A stretch of 64,000 nt of DNA, from contig LUKI01000001.1 in assembly GCA_001593685.1 (NCBI GenBank), positions 56,136-120,135 on the forward strand, given 5' to 3'. The stretch is from Gammaproteobacteria bacterium F7 (GTDB lineage: Bacteria; Pseudomonadota; Gammaproteobacteria; Pseudomonadales; IMCC2047). The notes beneath the pieces are model-generated. The model searched no databases. It was given only the letters and a program-made list of their open reading frames with translations, and was not told the DNA's origin. Shown piece by piece: positions 1-9,329 of the stretch; positions within the stretch are counted from its first letter, which is position 1; the number at the start of each line of letters is the position of its first letter. Position numbers and translations under genes: made by a program.

Positions 1-1980
1 CTGGCGTTCAAGCACACTGTCCTGCTCATTAGCTTCACGGCTAACTCTGATCCAACCTCGCCCAAGCCACACTCCATCACGACACACAATGGATTCATGG
101 GCCGCCAGCCGGTCACGCTGCGACATAGCAGAAACCAAATCATCCGCAATATACACACCAGCCAGCAAAGCCCCCAGGTTCCAGCGACTGGTCACTTTAG
201 ATGACAAACAGGTCAACGCTGAATCACTAACCTCAGCCTTAACCGGATCAGGGTTAAGCAAACTGATACTGCCTTCGGTCAGGTTGGCCAGTGCGTTCGA
301 TAAATCACCATCCTGCTGCACACAGACACCCTGTAAATGATGTCCTAGCACAGTTTCTAAAGCTCGTTCCCAGCCACTCTCGACCTGGATGTTTTGTGCC
401 AGACGCGGCAAACGGTGCAGTTGATTTTTCTCTAGCCACTGCACTACGGCAGTATCATTTTTGCCCAACGCTGCCAACTGTAGTGCTTCTAACGCACCAT
501 GTCGGCCCTGCTTTTCCTGCATGGTACGACGTGCCTGATCTAACGCCTGACTCAAGTGCTGATTTTTTTCACGCTGCAATTCAATTTGTTGCATCAGCTC
601 AGTAAGCCGCGAGCGTTGCTGTTCAGAACGTTCATCCTGTGCCGCTATTTGTTCCTGCAGCGCCACGATTTCGCCGTCTTCGGGGTTTTCGCCAAAGCTG
701 GTTTTTTCCTGCTGCAAGCGTTCAATACGTTGCTGCAGCGTATTGATGCTATGCTCCAAATGCTGAATTCGAGACTGCTCTACCTCTGCACGCTGCCGGG
801 GTTCTGCCGCTTGCTGGTTAAAATCGTCCCAGCTTTGCTGCCACTGCTGCATGGTGCTTTCAGCCAGCTCGAGCTGCTCGGCACTCTGTAATTCCTGCTC
901 GGCCAACAGTTCCATTTCGGGCGTCAGCTCCAGCAATTGCTCCTCAAGCAGTTCAGCCTTTTGCTGATCCGATTCCAGGTCGGCTGCCGCCTGGTGTTTT
1001 GCCGCTTCAGTGCGCTGTAGTTCAATGTCTAATTGTTGAGCTCGTTGTTGCTGGTGTTGAATATTTTGTTCCTGGCGAGCAATGTCGGTACCGACATGAT
1101 AAAGCTGGTTTTGTAACTGCTGGTAATGATCGTTTGCTTCGGTTTGTTGAGTACGCTGCTTTTCAATAGCTGACTCAATAGCACGCTGTTCGGCGTGCAC
1201 GGCTTCCAGCTGTACCTGTTCTTCACTGACCCGATTTTCCTGCGCGGCAGCTGCCTCGTTAAGCGCACGCCAACGGATGGCCAATAGTTCGGCCTTAGTG
1301 CTACGCTCCTGTTGCCGTAGTTCGGTATATTGTTCTGCCGCTTTAGCCTGGCGTTGCAGATGATGAAGCTGCCGGTCCAGTTCTTCGCGGATATCACTGA
1401 GGCGATCGAGGTTTTCCTTGGTATGCCGAATGCGGTTTTCGGTTTCGCGACGACGTTCCTTGTACTTGGAAATGCCCGCCGCCTCTTCAATAAAGTGACG
1501 CAGCTCTTCAGGTTTGGCTTCAACAAAACGGGAAATGGTGCCCTGCTCGATAATCGAATAACTACGCGGCCCCATACCGGTACCCAGAAAAATATCCTGA
1601 ATATCTCGACGCCGGCATTTACTACCGTTCAGAAAATAGGTGGATTGCAGCTCACGGGTCACCAGACGACGTATCGAGATCTCACTGAACTTACCGTATT
1701 CACCAGTGAGCGAGCCATCACTGTTATCAAAGATCAATTCAATGGAGGCCTGCCCCACCGGCATTCGCGCCGTGGAGCCACTAAAAATGACATCGGTCAT
1801 GGAATCGCCACGCAGAGTTTTGGCAGAGCTTTCACCCATCACCCAGCGTACGGCATCAATAATATTGGATTTGCCGCAGCCATTAGGTCCAACGACCGCA
1901 GTCAAATTATTAGGAAACTGCACCGTTGTCGGGTCAACGAAGGATTTAAATCCGGCTAACTTGATGCTTTTTAAGCGCAT
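1..1980 (-). CDS. smc: Chromosome segregation protein SMC (partial, N-terminal 660 residues)
   Basis: Structural maintenance of chromosomes ATPase, which organises and segregates the chromosome as a dimer with ScpA/ScpB. The frame is open from the ATG at 1980 to the left edge, so the C-terminal part is outside the window. The start reads MRLKSIKLAGFKSFVD, the typical SMC beginning. It is followed by the Walker A motif GPNGCGKSN near residue 32 and the conserved RSYSIIEQG and EEAAGISKYK segments. A long Gln/Glu-rich coiled coil covers about residues 165-500. Then comes a region with hinge character (GALEALQLAALG onward, about 510-640). Having SMC rather than MukB argues against an Enterobacteria-type genome. 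The Walker B/signature half is not visible. In related genomes zipA and ligA follow smc, but that cannot be checked here. Confidence 0.96.
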   Translation of the reverse strand, partial: MRLKSIKLAGFKSFVDPTTVQFPNNLTAVVGPNGCGKSNIIDAVRWVMGESSAKTLRGDSMTDVIFSGSTARMPVGQASIELIFDNSDGSLTGEYGKFSEISIRRLVTRELQSTYFLNGSKCRRRDIQDIFLGTGMGPRSYSIIEQGTISRFVEAKPEELRHFIEEAAGISKYKERRRETENRIRHTKENLDRLSDIREELDRQLHHLQRQAKAAEQYTELRQQERSTKAELLAIRWRALNEAAAAQENRVSEEQVQLEAVHAEQRAIESAIEKQRTQQTEANDHYQQLQNQLYHVGTDIARQEQNIQHQQQRAQQLDIELQRTEAAKHQAAADLESDQQKAELLEEQLLELTPEMELLAEQELQSAEQLELAESTMQQWQQSWDDFNQQAAEPRQRAEVEQSRIQHLEHSINTLQQRIERLQQEKTSFGENPEDGEIVALQEQIAAQDERSEQQRSRLTELMQQIELQREKNQHLSQALDQARRTMQEKQGRHGALEALQLAALGKNDTAVVQWLEKNQLHRLPRLAQNIQVESGWERALETVLGHHLQGVCVQQDGDLSNALANLTEGSISLLNPDPVKAEVSDSALTCLSSKVTSRWNLGALLAGVYIADDLVSAMSQRDRLAAHESIVCRDGVWLGRGWIRVSREANEQDSVLERQ

Positions 1981-2050
1981 TAATAACAGAGCCCGACGAC
2001 AGTTTTATTAAAAATAGATCAGAATAGTGTAGCCCAAATTGTTTCACAGG

Positions 2051-3289
2051 TTATTCAATAATGTGATCAATCACCAGTTCTATCGGCCCCTGTTCGGAGT
2101 TAACATTAACAGGCCTAAATTGCCCCTGCAAATCACCCGCCTGAGCGATAGGCTGTCCCGACATTGAGACACGTGCCAGCACTTCTACCTCATAGACCGA
2201 AGACAATTTTAACTCAGGTCGCATGGCCATATCATCATTAAGTATCACCGTTGCTGGCAGGTCCTTAACGCGAATTCGGTGTGCCGCTAGAGGCATCTTC
2301 GGTCCACTGGTCGCTCGCGCTAACACGAACACAACCTGATCGGGTTTTGTCTGAGCCCGCAGCGCTTCATCAAGGCTGACCGATACAATCAACTGGGCAC
2401 CACCCTCTGCCTGAGGGGTTTCAGCCATTAATTTTCGAGCACGCTCAATGCCCATCTCCAACGCCTCAGCGCCCTGCGCATCAGGTGCAACACTCAGCGC
2501 CGTCTGCCAGGCAGCAATCGCTTTTGAATAATTTCCACTCTCAAAGGCGCTGATCCCCATCAGCCCCAGCGCACTTAAATTTCGTGGATCAACAGCTAAA
2601 GCACGCTCCGCAATAGAGGTCACATCAGTTGACATCTTATTGCCGTTCATAAAAAAGAGGATTTGAGCATACTCGGCAAGCAACACCGGTTCTTCACCCA
2701 CTAACGCCAATAACTGGTCATAGGCATATTGAGTTTTTTCAAGGCGATTCTGCTGAAAATAGATATTTGCCAACGCATACCAGATATCAATCTGCTCAGG
2801 GTTTTTATCAGCTTCCTGCTCCAATACTGCAAGACGCTCCTCAGCTGAAAGCTCTGATAGTTTATGCACTAACGCCTGTTGCGATGCCATTTTTTGTAGA
2901 GTATCGCTGCTGCCTAACGAAAGATAAATCCCGAACACACCGGAAATCAGCACCGCGCTGAGCAGCATCGCCGTCAGTCCAGATGCCTTTACAGAAGGCC
3001 TTTTTCCCTGTTCAGCATGAATACGCGGATCACCTGCCTGCTTAACGTCTCCCAACAGGTTGCGTTCCAATTCAATTTTTAGCGCGCTAAACTGCTCGTC
3101 GTCAATACGTCCCGCCTGCAAGTCTGACGCTAAATCAGCAACCTGCGTTTCAAAAGCCTGTACGTTCAACTGCTGTCGGCTAACCATTGTCGATTGACGA
3201 CGGCGCATAAATACCGGCCACCATAAAAAGCTCAACCCCGCTACTAGCAACAAGGTAATAAGCAGCCAAAAATCTATCATCTCAATCAC
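2051..3289 (-). CDS. ccmI: Cytochrome c maturation protein CcmI (TPR apocytochrome chaperone)
   Basis: Last gene of the ccm operon. CcmI binds the C terminus of apocytochrome c and delivers it to the CcmF/CcmH heme ligation machinery at the outer face of the inner membrane. The 412-residue protein has an N-terminal membrane segment (WLLITLLLVAGLSFLWW), a cytoplasmic heptad-like stretch, and a second membrane segment near residue 105. After that come TPR-like repeats (IWYALANIYFQQNRLEKTQYA; LSALGLMGISAFESGNYSKA) and a beta-rich C-terminal domain, the two-part layout of CcmI/CycH. The GTG at 3289 overlaps the ccmH stop and lies 11 bases after GAGGTGGA. An ATG three codons in (3280) is possible but further from that ribosome site. 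Confidence 0.92.
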   Translation of the reverse strand: MIEMIDFWLLITLLLVAGLSFLWWPVFMRRRQSTMVSRQQLNVQAFETQVADLASDLQAGRIDDEQFSALKIELERNLLGDVKQAGDPRIHAEQGKRPSVKASGLTAMLLSAVLISGVFGIYLSLGSSDTLQKMASQQALVHKLSELSAEERLAVLEQEADKNPEQIDIWYALANIYFQQNRLEKTQYAYDQLLALVGEEPVLLAEYAQILFFMNGNKMSTDVTSIAERALAVDPRNLSALGLMGISAFESGNYSKAIAAWQTALSVAPDAQGAEALEMGIERARKLMAETPQAEGGAQLIVSVSLDEALRAQTKPDQVVFVLARATSGPKMPLAAHRIRVKDLPATVILNDDMAMRPELKLSSVYEVEVLARVSMSGQPIAQAGDLQGQFRPVNVNSEQGPIELVIDHIIE

Positions 3290-3797
3290 GTTTATTTGAC
3301 TCCACCTCTGAGGTCGCTTCGGCGCTACCCTGTCCGCTGTCCGCTAATAATTTTTCCAAATCCTGCTGTTCGGTAGTATCCAGCCCGCCACTTTGCACCG
3401 TATTACGACGACGTATCACAAGAACCAGCACCACAGCCAAACCCAATACCAGAAACGCCAAGGGAGCCAACCACAGCATTAACGTATGCCCTGCTAGCTC
3501 AGGGCGGTACAAAATGTACTCACCATAACGCTCGACCAAATAATCCTTAATTTGCTGGTCACTTTTCCCTTCATTCAACAAACGGTAAACCTGTGCCCGT
3601 AAATCCGTTGAAATCGGTGAATTTGAATCGCCTAGCGACTGGTTTTGACATTTAGGACAGCGCAGTTCGCCATTCAACTGATGAAAACGCTCACGGGTTT
3701 GCTCATCATTAAATTCATAGGTATCAATAGCCGCATAACTGACCACAGAAAACAACAACACAAACAATGAAAGAACGCGCAAATAAACGCACTTCAT
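3282..3797 (-). CDS. ccmH: Cytochrome c-type biogenesis protein CcmH
   Basis: Membrane-anchored thiol oxidoreductase that keeps the CXXCH cysteines of apocytochrome c reduced and takes part in heme ligation with CcmF. The 171-residue protein has a signal peptide (LRVLSLFVLLFSVVSYA), the family motif LRCPKCQNQSL carrying the redox pair CxxC near residue 47, and a membrane segment around 105-125. A charged cytoplasmic tail follows. This is the short, single-domain form; the TPR part is encoded separately by ccmI. The start overlaps the ccmG stop by four bases (ATGA), indicating translational coupling. Confidence 0.95.
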   Translation of the reverse strand: MKCVYLRVLSLFVLLFSVVSYAAIDTYEFNDEQTRERFHQLNGELRCPKCQNQSLGDSNSPISTDLRAQVYRLLNEGKSDQQIKDYLVERYGEYILYRPELAGHTLMLWLAPLAFLVLGLAVVLVLVIRRRNTVQSGGLDTTEQQDLEKLLADSGQGSAEATSEVESNKRD

Positions 3798-4324
3798 TTT
3801 TCACCTCGGAGTTCATCCACTAACGGTTTAAGGCGCTCCAACCAAACGCGCTCACTCACCACACCGACATGCTTGTAACGTACATAACCCTTGCGATCAA
3901 TCACATAGGTCTCCGGCGCACCAAACACACCTAAATCAATACCCAATGTGCCCATCTCATCAAACACGTTCAACACGTAGGGGTTGCCAAGTTTATCTAA
4001 CCAATCAAGGGCATCATCACGCACATCCTTATAATTAATACCGATAATCGGCACTTGATCGGATAACTCCATTAGGTAGGGGTGCTCATGCATACAGGAC
4101 GGACACCAAGTGCCCCAGACATTAACCAAACTCACCTCACCAATCACATCTGCGCGTGTCAGCAGACGGTCAGGCGAAGCTAGCGAGGGTAAAGAAAATT
4201 CAGGCACTGACTGATCAATCAATGCTGACGGCATGTCATTGGGATCAAGTTTCAAGCCCTTGGCAAACAACACAACCAAAGCAATAAAAAGAATCAGCGG
4301 AACAAACAAATAAACGCGCTTCAT
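3794..4324 (-). CDS. ccmG: Thiol:disulfide interchange protein CcmG/DsbE
   Basis: Periplasmic thioredoxin-like protein, anchored in the inner membrane, that passes reducing equivalents to apocytochrome c or CcmH. An N-terminal membrane anchor (VYLFVPLILFIALVVLFA) is followed by a thioredoxin fold with the active site GTWCPSCMHEHP near residue 72. The cis-proline region FGAPETYVID lies near residue 135. The 176-residue length is normal for the family. It overlaps ccmF upstream and ccmH downstream by four bases each, so the three are translationally coupled. Confidence 0.95.
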   Translation of the reverse strand: MKRVYLFVPLILFIALVVLFAKGLKLDPNDMPSALIDQSVPEFSLPSLASPDRLLTRADVIGEVSLVNVWGTWCPSCMHEHPYLMELSDQVPIIGINYKDVRDDALDWLDKLGNPYVLNVFDEMGTLGIDLGVFGAPETYVIDRKGYVRYKHVGVVSERVWLERLKPLVDELRGEK

Positions 4325-6330
4325 GAGCCCACCTCCGCTGTCCGTGCACTAGCCTGGGAAGGCTGTTTTTGCGCACTTGCGTTGGCTTTTTTTGTTTCAC
4401 GGATACGGTAACGTTTATCCAGCAATGCCATTAATCCACCCAATGATGTGACCAGCGCACCAAGCCAAATCCACACAACAAAAGCTTTGTAATGGACTCG
4501 TACCGCCCAGGCATCGCCTTCCAGAGGCTCACCCAGCGCGACATATAAATCACGAGTGAAGCCTGGTTCAATAGCCGCCTCAGTCATCGACTGGCCACTG
4601 GCACGATATACCCTCTTCTGCGGCTGCATCAGGTATTTTTCCTCATTATCAAGATAAACCCTGACCTGTCCTTCCTGCGCATCAAAGTTTGGCCCACGTA
4701 CCTGACGAATCCCCTCAAAAACAAAACGATAACCCTGCAGTTCAACGGACTCACCCGGCGCTAACTTAACGTCACGCTGATCACTGTAAACCGATGTAAA
4801 GGCAACACCAATCACACAAATTGCCACGCCCAAATGGCCCAGCTGCATTCCCCAATAGCTGCGTGACAAACGTCGCAGTCGTTTTGCAGCAGAGCCACTG
4901 CCCTGCTGCATTTTATCGCGCATATCAAAGACAGCGGTTAACGTAATCCAAAGACTGAACAACACCGCTAGCGCCGCACTCAGGCTGAACTCAGTACCGT
5001 ACAGTAGCGGCAAAATGACAGCCAATAAGGCACTGACAGCCGCCGCAGCGATTAGCTGCAACCTAGTCGAAGCCATGCTGGTCTTTTTCCATTTGGAGCA
5101 GGCGGCAAATCCCAGAAAGACAAACAGAACACTCATCAGCGGGACAAACATCGCATTAAAATAAGGAGGGCCTACGGAAATACGTCCCATATCCAGGGCA
5201 TCAATAATTAATGGATACAAGGTACCCAATAACACCGTAATTGCCGCGACGGTCAAAATAACATTATTGATCAACAGCAGTACTTCCCGTGACCACCAGC
5301 CAAACACGGGCTTGCTCAGCACCGCCGGTGCCCGCACAGCATAAAGCGTCAAAGAGCCGCCGATAACGACCACCAAAAAGATTAAAATAAACAAGCCACG
5401 ATCTGGGTCAGTGGCAAACGCATGAACGGACGTCAAAACCCCGGAACGTACCAGGAAGGTACCCAGCAAACTTAATGAAAAAGCAAAGATAGCCAATAAC
5501 ACCGTCCAGCTTTTAAAAGCGCCACGCTTATCCGTTACCGCTAGCGAGTGAATCAACGCGGTACCCACCAGCCAGGGCATAAAAGAGGCGTTTTCAACCG
5601 GATCCCAAAACCACCAGCCACCCCAGCCGAGTTCGTAATAAGCCCAATAGCTGCCTAACGCAATCCCCAATGTTAAAAACACCCAGGCCAGGTTTGTCCA
5701 GGGTCGCGACCAGCGTGCCCAGGCAGCATCCAACTGGCCGCCCAGCAGTGCTGCAATGGCAAAAGCAAAGGCGACCGAAAAACCCACATACCCCATATAC
5801 AGCATTGGCGGGTGTAGAATCAGGCCCACATCCTGCAGCAGTGGATTCAAATCCGCACCTTCGGCAGGCATTTGCGGCAACAGTCGTTCAAAGGGGTTTG
5901 ACGTAACCAGCGTAAACAACACAAAACCGACACTAATCATCCCCATAACCGACAGGACACGAGCCACCAGCTCATCGGGTAGTTTTCGGCTAAACAGGCT
6001 AACAGCAAAGGTCCAACCCGCAAGAATAAGCGCCCACAACAACAACGAGCCCTCATGGGCGCCCCAGACCGCGCTGACTTTAAAGGGCGTAGGTAATGCC
6101 GAATTTGAATTATTAGCAACGTAGGCAACGGAGAAATCATCGCCTACAAAAGCAGCCGTCAAACAGGCAAAACTAATCACTAAAAAGAAAAATTGGCCCC
6201 AAGCCAGTGGCCGCGCATAACTCATCCATAAGGAATCAGAGCGGGCTGCACCAATTAAGGGAACAACCGCCAACAATACGGCCAAGCAAAGTGCCAGCGC
6301 CAAAGAAAAGTGTCCGAGTTCAGGTAACAT
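4321..6330 (-). CDS. ccmF: Heme lyase subunit CcmF
   Basis: Large polytopic inner-membrane protein that, with CcmH and CcmI, takes heme from holo-CcmE and attaches it to apocytochrome c. The 669-residue protein has many membrane segments and the tryptophan-rich WWD motif (WGGWWFWDPVEN, about residues 236-247). Other conserved histidine segments are VWGAHEGS near 88, LHPPMLYMGY near 172 and SVHAFATDPDRG near 300. A soluble periplasmic loop (about 510-610) precedes the last membrane helix. The first gene of the tightly overlapping ccmF-G-H-I half of the operon, it is separated from ccmE by 156 bases with no obvious hairpin. Confidence 0.96.
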   Translation of the reverse strand: MLPELGHFSLALALCLAVLLAVVPLIGAARSDSLWMSYARPLAWGQFFFLVISFACLTAAFVGDDFSVAYVANNSNSALPTPFKVSAVWGAHEGSLLLWALILAGWTFAVSLFSRKLPDELVARVLSVMGMISVGFVLFTLVTSNPFERLLPQMPAEGADLNPLLQDVGLILHPPMLYMGYVGFSVAFAFAIAALLGGQLDAAWARWSRPWTNLAWVFLTLGIALGSYWAYYELGWGGWWFWDPVENASFMPWLVGTALIHSLAVTDKRGAFKSWTVLLAIFAFSLSLLGTFLVRSGVLTSVHAFATDPDRGLFILIFLVVVIGGSLTLYAVRAPAVLSKPVFGWWSREVLLLINNVILTVAAITVLLGTLYPLIIDALDMGRISVGPPYFNAMFVPLMSVLFVFLGFAACSKWKKTSMASTRLQLIAAAAVSALLAVILPLLYGTEFSLSAALAVLFSLWITLTAVFDMRDKMQQGSGSAAKRLRRLSRSYWGMQLGHLGVAICVIGVAFTSVYSDQRDVKLAPGESVELQGYRFVFEGIRQVRGPNFDAQEGQVRVYLDNEEKYLMQPQKRVYRASGQSMTEAAIEPGFTRDLYVALGEPLEGDAWAVRVHYKAFVVWIWLGALVTSLGGLMALLDKRYRIRETKKANASAQKQPSQASARTAEVGS

Positions 6331-6486
6331 TAAATCGCTCTAAATTAAGTTAAAATTCAACCGTTACGAAGCCTTCGCACGAAACAGGGATAAGTCAAAA
6401 TAAGGTAAAATCATCCAGCTCAAATCGACAAGCGCAGAAAAATTTCCGTTTTGTACTCGTCGTGCACTTCGTGAAAAAACTCTTTA

Positions 6487-6948
6487 TCAATAATCTGCTG
6501 CGGGTTTGCCATGCTGTTGCGGATCAACACCCGCCTTTTCAAGCGCTTCGGCGACTTCCGGTGACATATAATTTTCATCATGTTTAGCAAGCACTTCGAC
6601 AGCCACTAAACGATCGCCCGCCATACGCCCTTGAGTAACGATGCCCTGCCCTTCACGAAATAAATCCGGCAGAATGCCTTCGTATTCAACAGTGACCGTT
6701 TCAGCATAATCAGTAATCTGAAATTCAACCTTTAAGCTATCGGTGTCTCGCTTAACACTGCCATCAACCACCATACCGCCAGCACGAATAAGCTGCCCAT
6801 CAGGCGCTTCACCCTCAACAATTTGCGTAGGTGAATAAAAGAGGTTGATGTTTTCCTGCAGCGCAAACAGGCCAAGCCCCACCGCCAAACTAATACCACC
6901 CACTACAAACAACACAATAAACAGGCGCTGCCTACGAATCGGATGCAT
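6487..6948 (-). CDS. ccmE: Heme chaperone CcmE
   Basis: Periplasmic heme chaperone that covalently binds heme received from CcmABCD and passes it to CcmF. An N-terminal membrane anchor ([21 protein letters not shown]) is followed by an OB-fold domain. The heme-binding motif [11 protein letters not shown] has the attachment histidine near residue 124 and the tyrosine axial ligand three residues later. I chose the ATG at 6948 over a longer frame starting at 6993 because GGGAGG lies six bases upstream and the protein then starts MHPIRRQRL as usual. It overlaps the end of ccmD by 17 bases. Confidence 0.95.
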   Translation of the reverse strand: MHPIRRQRLFIVLFVVGGISLAVGLGLFALQENINLFYSPTQIVEGEAPDGQLIRAGGMVVDGSVKRDTDSLKVEFQITDYAETVTVEYEGILPDLFREGQGIVTQGRMAGDRLVAVEVLAKHDENYMSPEVAEALEKAGVDPQQHGKPAADY

Positions 6949-7120
6949 GAATTTCCTCCCGTCGCAGTTGACGAACCTGCTGAGCAATAACACGTTTACG
7001 TTTAAAAATTGGCGATATCAGGTTAATCACGAAAATTAACACCGCCAGCCCGTAGGCAATCCACACGTATTTAGCGTGACCACCCATAGCGATAAAATCA
7101 GCAAAACTATCAAAGTACAT
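6932..7120 (-). CDS. ccmD: Small membrane protein CcmD
   Basis: Small inner-membrane protein that helps release holo-CcmE from the CcmABC transporter complex. Sixty-two residues: a short N-terminal part ([20 protein letters not shown]), one membrane helix ([19 protein letters not shown]) and a basic cytoplasmic tail. This matches CcmD in size, topology and the FADFxxMGGHAxYVW start. It lies seven bases after ccmC and overlaps ccmE. Confidence 0.93.
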   Translation of the reverse strand: MYFDSFADFIAMGGHAKYVWIAYGLAVLIFVINLISPIFKRKRVIAQQVRQLRREEIHASDS

Positions 7121-7127
7121 AAATCAG

Positions 7128-7865
7128 TTACTTCGCCTTAATGATATCTTTAACCCAGCCCGTACGTCGCTCACGATCAAGCAGTTCAACCCGCGCACGC
7201 ATTAATAAAACCACGGTAAAAAAACAATAAAATCCAGCCACCATAATCAGCAATGGTACCCACATATCGGCCGGCATCGCTGGTTTTTCCGTCAACGTTA
7301 AACTGGCCGGCTGATGCAGTGTATTCCACCACTCCACCGAGTATTTAATAATTGGAATATTGACGAGCCCAACCAGCGACAACAGCGCACTGGCTCGAGC
7401 TGCCTGGTTGCGATCCGTGAAGGCTGACTGCAAAGCCACAACCCCCAGGTATAAAAACAACAATACGAGCATTGAGGTCAAACGCGCATCCCAAACCCAC
7501 CAGGCACCCCAGGTTGGTTTACCCCAAACGGCCCCGGTCACCAGCGCCAGAAAAGTAAAGGAAGCTCCAATGGGTGCGCAACATTTGGCCATCACATCAG
7601 CCAACTTCATTTTCCAAATTAAACCAATGGCGCCCGCAACCGCCATCATCACATAGACAGATTGCGCCAAAAACGCGGCGGGTACGTGAATATAAATAAT
7701 GCGGTAGCTATTACCTTGCTGATAATCAGCTGGCGCAAATAGGAGAGCCCATACAGTGCCTACAACCAGCAGTAATATCGAGGCCACGGCAACCCACGGC
7801 AACCAACGGCCACTGATAGCATAAAACCACTTCGGAGAACCTAACTTATGAAACCAACGCCACAT
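7128..7865 (-). CDS. ccmC: Heme transporter subunit CcmC
   Basis: Inner-membrane protein of the heme-handling family that presents heme to CcmE. The 245-residue protein has six predicted membrane segments and the WWD motif ([18 protein letters not shown], near 120-137), flanked by the conserved histidines IYIHVPAAF (near 60) and NTLHQPASL (near 184). It sits 40 bases downstream of ccmB and 7 bases upstream of ccmD. Confidence 0.96.
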   Translation of the reverse strand: MWRWFHKLGSPKWFYAISGRWLPWVAVASILLLVVGTVWALLFAPADYQQGNSYRIIYIHVPAAFLAQSVYVMMAVAGAIGLIWKMKLADVMAKCCAPIGASFTFLALVTGAVWGKPTWGAWWVWDARLTSMLVLLFLYLGVVALQSAFTDRNQAARASALLSLVGLVNIPIIKYSVEWWNTLHQPASLTLTEKPAMPADMWVPLLIMVAGFYCFFTVVLLMRARVELLDRERRTGWVKDIIKAK

Positions 7866-7905
7866 TATTCAATCATCACTCGCCGTAAAATTTAACTATT
7901 CAACC

Positions 7906-8607
7906 TCAGCCACTCAGGCTGATGCGCAATGCCGTCGAGATCGCTACCGGAGCCAAGACAACCGCCAGCGCTAAAAGTGCCCCAAGCAGAGCTAAATGCC
8001 CCACAATTGGCAAACCAGCAATAGCCGCCTGCACCGCGCCGGAGGCAAAAATCAGCACCGGAATATACAGCGGCAGCACCAACAGAGACAACAGCAGGCC
8101 TGTTTTTCTCAGCCCAACTGTCAGTGCGCTACCGATAGCACCGATGAAGCTGAGCACTGGTGTCCCTAATAGCAGCGTTAGCATCAAGGCCTGCGTACCA
8201 TCGGCCGATAAAAACAACATCATCGCCAATAACGGCGATAGCAGTGTCAATGGCAACCCGGACAGCAGCCAATGTGTAAATACTTTTGCCAAAATCGACG
8301 CATACAGCGGCTGAGGTGACAAAATCATTTGTTCCAAAGTGCCGTCTTGAAAGTCTGACTGAAACAGCATATCCAGTGACAACAATGTCGCTAACAGCGC
8401 CGAAACCCATAAAACGCCCGGTGCAATTTCACGTAAAAAATCGCTTTCAGGCGTCACGGCCAGTGGAAACAAAGTGACCACAACTACAAAGAAAATCAAT
8501 GGGTTAATCAAGTCACTGGGGTGACGAAATGCCGCCGTCATATCACGACGAATCATTGCAATAAAGATGCCCTGATTAACTTGCTTCACGTCAACTTGAG
8601 CCGTCAT
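7906..8607 (-). CDS. ccmB: Heme exporter permease CcmB
   Basis: Membrane subunit of the CcmAB ABC transporter, which drives release of holo-CcmE from CcmC/CcmD using ATP. The 233-residue protein has about six membrane helices, with the conserved N-terminal part FIAMIRRDMTAAFRHPSDLINPL and the segment DFQDGTLEQMILSP near residue 90. The ATG overlaps the ccmA stop by four bases. Confidence 0.95.
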   Translation of the reverse strand: MTAQVDVKQVNQGIFIAMIRRDMTAAFRHPSDLINPLIFFVVVVTLFPLAVTPESDFLREIAPGVLWVSALLATLLSLDMLFQSDFQDGTLEQMILSPQPLYASILAKVFTHWLLSGLPLTLLSPLLAMMLFLSADGTQALMLTLLLGTPVLSFIGAIGSALTVGLRKTGLLLSLLVLPLYIPVLIFASGAVQAAIAGLPIVGHLALLGALLALAVVLAPVAISTALRISLSG

Positions 8608-9224
8608 TTCAGGGTCAGTTTCCGTAAGCCAGGCACATGCTGAAGGTCCTGGTGAGTAGTAAGAATCACCGCCCCTCCCTGTTGCGCCTGATGAATTAAC
8701 AATGCTTCAATGGCGCTTACCCCAGCCTTATCAATTGCAGTGAACGGCTCATCAAGAATCCATAGCTTGGCGGGTAAAAGATGCAATCGCGCTAAATTAA
8801 CGCGCCGCTGCTGCCCCGCTGACAGGGTGTAACAGGGGACGTCTTCGTAACCGCGAAGACCAACCTTGCCAAGCGCATCATCAATTTGATCATCACCTTC
8901 AAGACCGGTTAATGCGGCATGCCAGCGTAAATTTTCATGTGCCGTCAACGCCTGTTTAATGCCAGCTGCATGCCCGAGATACTGCATATTCTGATAATAA
9001 CGGGTACGAACTTTACGGATTGGTTGTCCACACCAACGTACCTCGCCCTCAGTCGCCTCGCTCAGCCCCGTTAACACTCGCAGCAACGTCGTTTTACCGC
9101 TACCATTGGGGCCTTCTATCTGCAGCACTTCACCCGCATCGACCCCCATATTCAGGGACTCAAAAAGCACACGATGATCGCGTTCACAGCACAAATTAAT
9201 GCCTTCTAATAATCGTCCGCTCAC
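8604..9224 (-). CDS. ccmA: Heme exporter ATP-binding protein CcmA
   Basis: ATPase subunit of the CcmAB transporter and first gene of the ccm operon. The 206-residue protein contains Walker A (GPNGSGKTT, near 40), the ABC signature (LSAGQQRR, near 135), Walker B (LWILDEPF, near 153) and the switch histidine in LTTHQD (near 194). The start is a GTG at 9224; the nearest upstream ATG is out of frame and runs into a stop. A TATAAT-like minus-strand hexamer at 9292-9297 could be part of the operon promoter, but no good -35 accompanies it. Confidence 0.95.
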   Translation of the reverse strand: MSGRLLEGINLCCERDHRVLFESLNMGVDAGEVLQIEGPNGSGKTTLLRVLTGLSEATEGEVRWCGQPIRKVRTRYYQNMQYLGHAAGIKQALTAHENLRWHAALTGLEGDDQIDDALGKVGLRGYEDVPCYTLSAGQQRRVNLARLHLLPAKLWILDEPFTAIDKAGVSAIEALLIHQAQQGGAVILTTHQDLQHVPGLRKLTLK

Positions 9225-9329
9225 TTGTTGTCCGCTGCCATCTTCAGCCTAATCAAGCTTCTCAACCAGGCACGTGAATTTGAAAGCGCCTATTATATAG
9301 AAATGAGCCCTACATGATATAGTCTACGC

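Noticed and set aside
9285..9300. TATAAT-like hexamer as a firm ccm promoter
   Set aside because: No acceptable -35 at the right distance; kept only as a remark under ccmA.
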